Source: Bugula neritina (lineage: Eukaryota; Bryozoa; Gymnolaemata; Cheilostomatida; Bugulidae). Taken from it: a stretch of 64,000 nucleotides of DNA. Made by a program: the position numbers and the translations under genes. The stretch's first letter is position 1; each line of letters opens with the position of its first letter. Below, in pieces: positions 49,301 to 64,000 of the stretch. Under the pieces are notes generated by a model. That model was not told where the DNA came from. It saw nothing but the letters and a program-made list of their open reading frames with translations, and ran no database searches. Where the stretch lies: positions 6,250,229 through 6,314,228 of the forward strand of contig OZ037770.1 of NCBI GenBank assembly GCA_964035545.1. The letters run 5' to 3'.

Positions 49301-51639
49301 CACAGTGCACCATCGCTCATCAGACAGAGGAACCCTGAGTGACATCAGTCTGTCACTTACTGTAACTACAAGTGAGTGACTAATACTGTAAGTACAAGTG
49401 AGTGATTAATACTGTAACTACAAGTGAGTGACTAATACTGTAAGTACAAGTGAGTGACTAATACTGTAGCTACAAGTGGATGACTGATACTGTAACTACA
49501 AGTGGCTAGATAGCTCTGTGTGAGTCACCATGCACTATGATAAAGACAGTGAAGGTGACATTTGCTTGCTCTTGTAGAGCTGATAACTTCTCCCACCATC
49601 AACTCTGCTGGGAAATCAGACAACAAAAACTTTAAAGAACTTGCTGAGCAGAAAAGACTTGAGTTCTTAAAGAAGAAGTCAGATTCCAGGTAAGTCACAC
49701 GCTTCAAGAGCAGTCACACAGTATGACACATTATAGTCACACAGTGTGACACATTATAGGCACACAGTATGACACATTATAGTCACACAGTATGACACAT
49801 CATAGTCATACGTTGCTGCTATTTTAAAGCATCAGATTATTTGATTCCAAAATATTTGCTGCTTTTAATTTATTTTAAACAACGGAAATACTATTTTTAC
49901 AGAGAAAAATTACTTCCTCCACCTCCTGTGATTAGCCAATCAGAAAGCTTGAAAACAAATGAAAGTTTGGAAGCAAGAGACGAAGAAGATAATAGCATGA
50001 GTGAACTGCAAAAAATAATGAGTAGATTGTCGGTGGCTAAGGGTGAAGAGCCAAACAACAACGTTAAGAAGGTAAGGCTAAGAAGTATTTCCTGTTTGCC
50101 AGCTTCGCCTGAATGCTACATTTGCAATCTCCGTGAATTATGCTTGTAACAGTTGCCTTCTGCTAGTCTAAGCTTCCAAGTAATTCAACATTTTTGGAGT
50201 TGTCATCACCTTTAGGGCAATGCTTTGACTGTTTTGCCAGAAGCCTCCTCCATTAGTTACAAAGAAGCCAAGTAAAGTGCAGCAACCATAATCCACCCAG
50301 GATCACCTCTCCCCTGTTGAGGAGTTCTCTCCCCCTCCCCCACCGCATGACTTTAGTTCCACAGCTAATGACATTCTTATACCACCTCCAACCTTTGAGA
50401 TACCTCCACAGATAGCAGCCCTGTCTCCTCCCATAGCCTCAGTATCATCTAATAGTAAGAACGAGGAGTCACACAGCTACCCTTCCCAGCACGGCCTGCA
50501 TACTACCCATCAAACCATGTAAGTAGCTGATGGAATACTGGATTAACACCTATCAGTTTGCTCCACACTGCAAATGCCTTTTCAGTGTAGATTATAACTC
50601 AATAATTGTTTGATAAACACTGGTGTAAATAGAGTCCTTTGGTTTTGAAAAAAGTTATTTAGTTAACGGTTTTTTTTAAGTATTTCTAATGGGTTTCAGG
50701 CAATGACAGGAGTAGCCTTGCTGTTAGATTACTCACAATTTAAAAGAAGAATTAATGTTGGAATACTTAATAAAAGATAAATTATGTACTATATGTATAC
50801 CTTGTAATACTGACATGCTAACATATACACGTGTGTCGTATGCACTGGAAGCAAATGAGTCCTAATGACTCTGTTTTTTTTGTCAGGATGTGGACAATCA
50901 CAGTGTGACATCAAGCGTAGGAAGTGACACAATTTCCTCCGTGTCACAAGCTGGCAACCGACTGTATGTCGCTACCTCCGGATACAGCTCAGACCCATCT
51001 CGCTCTAATAAAATCTCCATATCAGGTGAGTGCCTGCAAGTTTATGTCAGGGTTTCAGGTGGGCACCTGTTTTTTCCTGTTAGGGTGTCAGGTGAGCACC
51101 TGTTTTTTTCTGTCAGGGTGTCAGGTGAGCACCTGCAAGTTCCTGTTAGGGTGTCAAGGAACTGGATTGGTAAAACCGTCTCCTGTTCAAGTTTCGATAC
51201 AGTTTTCAATGCACCATTTTTACCACAAGATACTTTATGACTGTGTCATTTTTCAATGTCTGTTGAACTCTTTTGAAAGAAGCATAAAATTCAAACAAGG
51301 CTGTAAAAGGAAGGTATATTGGCGTATCACATGATATAGTATGTTATACATACATACTTGAAATTAGTGTACCAGATATACCCATTCTGTCCTATAGTAC
51401 TGATTGTGTATGCTGCATGTAAGAATGTTGAGTTATGGAGTACAGGAGAAGTGGGAGTGTGGCTGGATGCTATTGGACTCGGAGAATACAAAGCAGTGTT
51501 TGCTGAAAACTGCATAGAAGGGGAAACATTGATTAGCTTTAGTAAAGCAGATGTGAAAGAACTGGGGGTAGAGAAAGTAGGGCACCGGGTTAAACTCGAT
51601 AAGAAAATTGGAAAACTGATTGCTGAAAGCAATGCCTAA
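43365..51639 (+). CDS. Proline-rich protein with SHANK-like C-terminal SAM domain (two in-frame TAA)
   Basis: Candidate exons: about 43365-43534, 43998-44154, 44579-44727, one ending at 45723, 46276-46383, 49578-49689, 49903-50071, 50241-50518, 50887-51025 and 51398-51639 (TAA). The last encodes a SAM domain (EVGVWLDAIGLGEYKAVF, ELGVEKVGHRV), closest in my reading to the SAM of SHANK scaffolds. The preceding exons are Ser/Pro-rich with short helices (FSDALKRAVAEKE, DQLRLAVARRQTLLER), in the manner of SHANK tails. SHANK ankyrin, SH3 and PDZ domains are absent; RCC1 exons lie immediately upstream in compatible phase. Problems: in-frame TAA at 46338 and 50289, a phase mismatch between 50518 and 50887, and an uncertain frame for the first exon. 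It may be a chimeric RCC1-SAM gene, a pseudogene, or a gene with missing exons. The SAM exon itself is intact. Confidence 0.6.
45259..45632. mobile_element. MITE with about 80-bp terminal inverted repeats
   Basis: 45259-45340 and 45518-45600 are inverted copies (ends TTAAGCCTAGGGCCACA and GTGGCCCTAGGCTAA) with only scattered differences. A second, shorter copy of the right end (to 45632) follows. Flanking TAA/TTA is compatible with a 3-bp target of PIF/Harbinger type. Non-coding. It sits directly before a predicted exon. Confidence 0.75.
45631..45666 (+). repeat. 36-bp dispersed repeat, copy B
   Basis: Matches 8661-8696 at 35 of 36 bases and abuts the right end of the MITE. The predicted exon ending at 45723 begins in or after it, so its acceptor is uncertain. 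Confidence 0.8.
46385..49505 (+). repeat. Minisatellite of GAGTGACTAATACTGTAACT-type units, split by a LINE
   Basis: Units of about 24-27 bp occupy 46385-46608 and resume at 49353-49505. The intervening LINE interrupts one array. It lies in an intron of the SAM gene. Confidence 0.85.
46609..49352 (-). mobile_element. 5'-truncated non-LTR retrotransposon (endonuclease-RT LINE)
   Basis: Minus-strand frame from 49345 down to 46661, interrupted only by one TGA at 49058-49060. The upstream part is the C-terminal half of an apurinic-type endonuclease (GDFNTRVG). The rest is a full reverse transcriptase: FIDFTKAFDTV, the NGVKQRCVLAP motif where Gly is usual at the Arg, catalytic LMFADDTAF and KYLGSTV. 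It ends with a conserved tail (RWAGHV, GRPQLRFKDTVKR). The 3' end is a short (ATG)n tail (46609-46623 on the plus strand). The first part of the endonuclease and the 5' UTR are missing. The protein style fits RTE/CR1-type LINEs; the clade is not fixed. The near-intact frame suggests recent insertion. Confidence 0.92.
49690..49812 (+). repeat. Short tandem repeat at a donor site
   Basis: About four copies of a 26-bp unit containing CACAGTATGACACATTATAG, starting right after the donor of the exon ending at 49689. Confidence 0.85.
51024..51160 (+). repeat. Minisatellite built from a 5' splice site
   Basis: The exon end and donor TCAGGTGAG at 51022-51030 are repeated three more times downstream as TCAGGTGGGCACCTG or TCAGGTGAGCACCTG, spaced about 33-36 bp. 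The intron therefore starts with a series of potential donor sites. Confidence 0.8.
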
Positions 51640-52592
51640 AGAGATTAAAACCCATAATAATTTTGAAGAAATAATATATTGAACTTTTATTCCTTTTTAA
51701 CAATAATAATTTTAGCATGCAACTCCACTGCTTATATTTTTATATTTAATGTGGAGTATTAGCATTATTCCATTTTATATACGATATTCTCTATGTATTG
51801 TAATTAGTCTATTTTGCCGGCTTTCCCAATATGATCTTATTCTAGTAATAGGGTGCAGATAGACGAGACTGCTTACTATAATATTATTATGCACTAGACC
51901 ACAGCTTATGGTACTTTGTTAAAGCTTCTCTAGAACTGCAGCATAATTTATGTTACCTAACAGAACTGAGCTGGACTAAGCTGAGAATGGAATACATTTT
52001 TGTTTGCATCAAGTTATGTTTAAATATTGATGAGGTATTTTCTACTGATTATAAGCACTATTTTCATGTTGAAACTTTCTACTATAGAATGAAATATAGT
52101 TTCATTTCTTCCATTAAGTATATAAATAAAACTTGCTTATACTTATGGTATTAATTATATTTGTTTGCAAATTAGTGAAACATTGATCAACCTTCTGCCT
52201 AAGTTTAGCTGTTTTTAATTTTTTTGATAATTTTTAAAAGCTATAGAAGACTACATATGATAGTAAAATGATATATCAGCATAGAGCTATTTAAGTGGGA
52301 TTATTGTATTTCTATTGAGTTGTTCTTATTATTGTTGCAACAGAACATGTTTTATTGAGGGTGACCAGGTTATTTTAATCAATGTACTGTGGTTAATTTG
52401 AAACACAATGCTTATAATAATTATCAGTGAGAATTAATTTGATGGTTTTTATGACAATAATAGGAACATTCTGTTCAACAATTGAATATGTAAAGCAAAA
52501 GTTTAATATTTGTGTGTCTTTCAAAACGCAGAACCTGAAAATGTCCAACAATCAAATATTAACCAAAACTTAATATTTGTGTGATATTCAGA
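51640..52592 (+). other. 3' region of the SAM gene and intergenic DNA
   Basis: AT-rich, no gene. An AATAAA at 52125-52130 is a candidate poly-A signal about 490 nt after the SAM-gene stop. The next gene starts at 52593. Confidence 0.5.
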
Positions 52593-59187
<6,595 letters not shown>

Positions 59188-60345
59188 GTAAGTTTATGTA
59201 AGAGATACACACCATTCTAGTTAGTTTGGAGAGCAGGTGGCTGTCTGAAATCTAATTTACTCAGGCTTCTCTATTCAGCACTGTCCTAAGCATCCTCTGT
59301 GTTATTCTCTCAACAACTGGTTTCTGATCTTGAAACCCATCACTAAGAACATGTGCTGTAGTTTTCTTTGTTCACCTAGAATTTCTTTACACCTTTGGTG
59401 TTATCAAAATCTTCTCATTGTATAAGAATTAAATCAATTACTCCATGATCTCAGATGCTAAGTTTTGTAAGGGACTTCTCATCGTTTTTGCTAAAAGGTC
59501 TTAGCCGGTACCAAATCTCTACTTTTACTCAATTTAGAATCTTCTCTTCATCATCATTATTTCTATACCTGCTGACTATCTTCTGAAGTTTTTCCGTCTA
59601 CTTACTCTATTTGAATTACTTGTTGATGTCATTTGTTCTGAGGCTAAGATTTTTGTTGAAAACCCTATCAACAGTAAACATATTTGTTGTTTCTCTCTTT
59701 CCTTTCTAACCTTGTTAGGCAGCATAAGCAGTCACCATGATGTATGTTTCTCGTTGCTTTACCAACACCACTGCCATGACTCTAACAAAAGGCTCTCTCA
59801 GTTGCTATCTATTTTGCCACTCAGCACAAACCCATATCACAACTTCATTGTTTGGTCTTCCATTTCCACCGTATTATAACTTGCAACTATTTACAAAAAT
59901 CCTTGTTATTCATCCAGTTAGTTTTTATCCAGTTTACTTTGTTACCTGTAAGCATAGAGTGGTAATATATCTCTCTCTTTTATCATATATTCTGTTATTT
60001 CAGTGCTTTTTCCTGTTAAGGTCTCTAAGAAGCTAGTTCCAAATGGTTTTTTCTCAATGTCTTTCTTTCAACATTGTCCAAAAATGGAAGCAGCTGTGCA
60101 TCATCTCAATTTTTGTCTCTTTTCTGATTATCTTTGGCATAACTGTTGTGTGACATGTTTTATCAAGAACTGGGCATTCTTTCTGCTGTCCACCATGTGT
60201 GTTTATGTAGACTTGGGAACAGCAATCTACTTTTTTGATTGCTGAGCCATCATGTTACATCATAATATTTGATCACATGCTTGACAGGTTTTGAGCAGTA
60301 TCAGAAGCATATGACAGCTATAATGTACAATTACATATTCAGCAG
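59188..60345. other. Pyrimidine-rich decayed repeat, no gene
   Basis: Text rich in CTT/TCT on the plus strand, resembling an old antisense retroelement by composition. I could not recover motifs. The open frames at 59737-60245 have no recognisable domain. The remaining exons of the F5/8C-like gene are not found here. Confidence 0.35.
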
Positions 60346-60349
60346 CTTT

Positions 60350-61045
60350 CTATAGATCGATCTCAGCTCAAACTCAGGAAGATCGATCCATGGAAAGACG
60401 TCAAAGTTTGATCTCCATCAATCTAAGCTGGTCGGTCTGTTAAGCTCAAATTCAGATTGATCTCAAGGCAATAAGACCATGGAAAGAGAAAAAGATCGAT
60501 CCGAGAAGTAGAAAAAGACTGTTCGCTAATTACAAAGCAAATTACTTAATAATTACAATAGCCACATTTTCAAAAGCCAAAACTTTGACTTTCAGTACTA
60601 AGAAAACTCAATTATATAAAATTATCGATGGTAAAAAGTGCAAAAAATAGGAGCATTTAAATTGAATTTAAATGACTAGTAAAACTTACTTTCATTAGTT
60701 ATTTTTGAGTAAATTAAAGCCTAACAATATCCTGTAAAATTATGGATAATCTGCAAGGCAGCTAATAATTTTATATAAGCTGACAAGCCAAAAGATTAAA
60801 ATTTAATATCTTAAATTTGCCAAATTATTACACACTGAAAGCTTTGCTTTGCTGCTGGTGTTAAATTTTGGACTATGAAAATCTTGTTTTTCAACTGCAG
60901 TAGTTTTGTTCACTCAGATGGGTAAACAAATTATACTATTAGAGTACCCTCCACTTAAGAGGAGGCAGCTCAGCAAGATTGATCTAACACTTTCATGGAA
61001 AAACGGTCGATCTGAGATCGATCCATGGAAAGCCCGTGATCATAT
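60350..61045. repeat. GATCGATC-rich segment, possible inverted-repeat element
   Basis: AGATCGATCTCAG (about 60356) is matched in inverse orientation by CTGAGATCGATCC (about 61012). GATCGATCCATGGAAAG occurs directly at about 60383 and 61015. Further degenerate copies lie at 60410-60500. The middle is plain AT-rich DNA. This looks like a non-autonomous element or two repeat copies; the ends are not defined. Confidence 0.5.
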
Positions 61046-61280
61046 TGTAGAGATTTTGTATTATCATTATTATTATCAAAAGGACAACTCCTTGTTGCTT
61101 ATTCCCTATATGCATCATGGCACAATGTCTACAATTGCAGCAGATCAACTATCGTAATAGCTGACAACCGTCATGCGTAGCGTCTTTTCTACACTCGGCT
61201 GGACAGTAGTTACTAGCTACTAATGTACGCTGTGAACCAAGGCAAGACTAATTAATTAGAGATAATAGCTAGCTAGCTAG

Positions 61281-61895
61281 GATTTGTCGGGATGCCGACG
61301 ACATTTTTGATGCGTTGAGAGCCCAGTTTGGGCTTACCACTCGGGATGCTTGTGTGCAGCTCCAAGGGGTTAGGAAAAATCCTAAGACTACCTTAAAAGA
61401 GCAAGCGATCGTAGTTGAGCGGCTAGCACAAGTTGCCTATAGCGACTTGACTGCGAATGGTCGACAGAGTTCGGCACTAGATGCTTTCCTCCAGTCTATC
61501 AACAACCTAAGCTGAAGCAACATTTGCTGGTAGCCGAGGTTGAGACTATGGAGCGAGCTCTCAGGCTTGGAAATGCTTATTTCCAAGCCGACAGTACGTG
61601 TCGGCCTAAGATGACAGTACAGGCAGTTAAAGCCGACCACGACGTGTTGACGTCAGCGTCATTGGCCAAGTCAGCTATACATGTTGCCACGGCGGCAGCC
61701 GACAAGCCTACTAGCTTGACCACAAGCTTGGTTCATGAGCTGTTAGCTGAGATCAGGCATCTACGCCAACAGTCGACAGTTGAGCGACCCACCAGGTTGC
61801 CGACAGCTGTCGTCAGCAGGCGAGTCCCCGTATGTTGGGGCTGTGGTACGGAGGCACTTCGTACGAAGCTGCCCCCAGAGTAGAGGGAGGCTGTT
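61281..61895 (+). pseudogene. gypsy-like gag, frameshifted
   Basis: About 61281-61515 encodes a capsid-like segment (DALRAQFGLTTRDA, KEQAIVVERLAQVAY). A frame change near 61515 continues it to about 61880. At 61831-61880 a retroviral-type CCHC zinc knuckle is present, but its last His and Cys lie in a different frame from its first two Cys, so the knuckle is broken by one shift. No functional Gag can be made. Confidence 0.65.
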
Positions 61896-62325
61896 AAACG
61901 ACGACGGCTCACGGTAGATTTCGCCAACCGTGGGCCTCGGTTTAACTTTCTGAGACCAAAGCCAAGGCACAAACCCAACCAGGTAAGGAAGCCGTCTTCG
62001 CCGGAGTGGCAAGCCCAAAAATAGTTAGCCGACCGCAAAGGCCCGCCTAAACCTCCGGTCTGGGCACTAAGAAACCGCTTTAAAGGTTTGCCTAATGAGG
62101 GTATACGACGAGTGAGAGCAAGACCGGGATTTCCCTCGATTGCCCACACGAGCGCAAGACCTAGCTGTCACTCGGCCGCCCCTGTGTGAGCAAGACCGAG
62201 ACGTCACCCGCTTGCCAACTGAACGTCGGCAACCTCCTTGCAACCGGAAAGCGCAGGCGCATCCCCAACTCCATGCACACGAGGTGTCACCTCCAGAGAT
62301 GAGCCGCTCAGTAAGCACCCAGCCA

Positions 62326-62715
62326 TATAGAAGCGGTTATTTCTTTTCTTGTAAACTTGCCGGGAAAGCTGCCACCTTTCTATTAAATACTGGGTGTACC
62401 ACAAATCTTCTGAGCTGGTGTCTGTTTGACACACTCAGTGCTAGGAACCGAGCAAACTTGGAGCCATATGAGGGGGAACACGGCACGTTGGCGGAATGGT
62501 CGTGTATTCCTTTTTATGGCGTGATAGAGTTGACTGGTAGCGTCCGTGATCAAGTGATTAACGGGACCTTCATCATCAGTCAACTCAAGGAGGATGCCAT
62601 TTTGGGCATGTTATTTCTGAAGCGACACAGGTGCAACATTGACTTTAAAAAGTCGGCGACGGTGATGGCTGGGCGCGAGCTGGCTCGTATAAAGTGGGAG
62701 ACTGGGTTTAGCTGA
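62326..62715 (+). pseudogene. gypsy-like aspartic protease with changed active site
   Basis: A retropepsin-like domain: ATFLLNTGCTTNLLS carries NTG where the catalytic Asp-Thr/Ser-Gly is normal, and AILGMLFLKRH is the matching ILG motif. The change of the catalytic Asp should abolish proteolysis. The frame ends at 62715 with no reverse transcriptase behind it. Confidence 0.75.
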
Positions 62716-63186
62716 TCAGTCATTGCCGGCGGTACGGACAGGCAGCTAAATTGCAGCCGAAGTTCAGGAGTCCTTATTGCACGACTTAGGTGATGCAAGA
62801 TCACACGTATAAGGTGAAACGTTCTGGCCAAGTGTCAATCCAGAACAAGGCACGTTTGACGCCGTAGTGGGTGAGCCCTGATGCAGCAGGACAGGCTCCT
62901 CCACTCCTAGAGCATGCGCCGTCTGCCCATGAGAAGACGAAGCATGGCGTACAGGAAGTTAGAGGAGGTGCTGCCAGATCAGGAGGGTGCGGCTGACGCG
63001 CCGACCGACTTGCCCAAGCCGCCCCACCCCGGAAGAAGGCTGTGGACACACCGGAAGACCGGTCTGGGCCGGCCACACCATCTGTGGAGCCGGCGGACAC
63101 ACCTGTAGCCACTGATGAGATGAAAATTTCTCAAAATCATGAGGAAGGGGCTGCTAGGAGGGAATCACCCATATTGGTGGACCCTC

Positions 63187-63378
63187 CGCACTAGAGGCAC
63201 CATCCGTAGTGGTAGAGCCATCAGTGGCAGCAGCCCCCCCCCAGTACAGTTGGAACGTAGTCAACATACCAGGACCCCGCCATCTTATCTACTAGACTTT
63301 TTTTGTGACTTGGTTTACATGTTTAGCATATTATCACCTGTCAGCCAGTGCAAAAGTAGTATGGGGGCAATAATTTAG
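63187..63378 (+). pseudogene. gypsy-like pol C-terminal fragment
   Basis: The frame with RTPPSYLLDFFCD resembles the C-terminal tail of Ty3/gypsy polyproteins, just before the G-rich stretch (63360-63367) that would precede a 3' LTR. The proline-rich text at 62990-63240 would then be the end of integrase plus a linker. Confidence 0.5.
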
Positions 63379-64000
63379 AGTTGTACTCCCTTAGTGACAT
63401 ATATATTAGGTCAGCTGGGGATCAGCAGAGCCGAAGTCAGCCACCGGGAGAGGGTTATTGCGTCATCTCTCTTTCTCTCACTGCGTAGAAAACCCGTTCC
63501 AATTGTAACTGTGAAAGCGTGAACACACACTTGTGACAGCTGACAACTACGGAGCCCTAAGTGGACAGTAGAGTTAGTATAGCGACTATCTTATGGGAAG
63601 TCTAATTGTGCAAATTCTTCTATTATAGTAGAATTTAGACTAGTAGCCAATTGCGGTCTTGCTCTGTCATAGGGATAGAGCTGGAGCTCTTAATGGCAGG
63701 TGATTTCACTGGCGACTTGGAGTTGAGTAATCACCCAAATGATTTATGAAAATCAGGAGATTGATTGGTTGCTCAACACTTGAACTATTCTTTATGCTGC
63801 CGCATCGGTTTAGGACTTGGGCCTGCTACCTAGTTTCACAGAAGCTTTTTGTAGGGAGTGTACCTTTCAATAGGTGTGGAGGATGTAGAGATTTTGTATA
63901 ATTATTAATATTGAAAGAACAACTCCTCATTGCTTATTCCCTATATGCATCATGGCACGATGTCTACAATTTCAGCAGGTCAGCTATTGTAATAGCTGAC

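Larger units (their letters stand above)
61046..64000 (+). mobile_element. Internally deleted Ty3/gypsy-like LTR retrotransposon, running off the window
   Basis: Gag, protease and a C-terminal pol fragment occur in order without reverse transcriptase, RNase H or integrase core. About 118 bp at 61046-61164 are repeated at 63884-64000 (by eye about 85-90% identical), as expected of terminal repeats or a flanking duplication. The sequence here is more GC-rich than its surroundings. A G-rich run near 63360 could be the polypurine tract. Full LTR limits and the primer-binding site were not identified. Confidence 0.6.

Overview
The window is an AT-rich, intron-dense metazoan nuclear segment. Short exons sit between canonical GT-AG introns packed with micro- and minisatellites, MITEs, a tRNA-type SINE, LINE copies and a decayed LTR element. 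Animal-specific genes are present: a caspase, a CARF-type transcription factor, an RPGR-type RCC1 propeller, a SHANK-like SAM tail and a discoidin-like secreted protein. A ROCO GTPase with tandem LRR exons would suit an early-branching invertebrate such as a sponge, but that placement is an inference; no species can be named.

Layout. 1-3.5 kb: AT-rich DNA with no supportable gene and a tRNA-like repeat. 3.6-11.5 kb (+): one gene whose exons join in phase through leucine-rich repeats, a Roc GTPase, a COR domain, an acidic linker and a complete caspase domain. 13.5-20.4 kb (-): a 13-exon CARF-like gene, resolved from start to stop. 20.4-21.6 kb: a divergent intergenic region. 21.6-42.6 kb (+): an RPGR-like RCC1 gene with a 16-kb fifth intron. 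That intron holds a nested, broken gene joining a Tudor-like exon to a Crypton-type tyrosine-recombinase-like region, plus inverted repeats, a TA-flanked MITE and long minisatellites. 42.6-51.6 kb (+): debris of a sixth RCC1 blade, then proline-rich exons ending in a SHANK-like SAM domain, with two in-frame TAA codons and a 5'-truncated LINE in an intron. 52.6-59.2 kb (+): a secreted protein of repeated F5/8 type C-like modules, open at its 3' end. 59.2-64 kb: decayed repeats and an internally deleted Ty3/gypsy-like element.

The most notable object is the ROCO-caspase fusion. It places a caspase protease directly after a GTP-switch module, with no CARD or DED in the part seen, which suggests a GTP-regulated protease. 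Next come the possible RCC1-SAM chimera and the nested Tudor/recombinase gene. All exon models were made by eye from splice signals, phase agreement and family resemblance; no transcript or database evidence was available.
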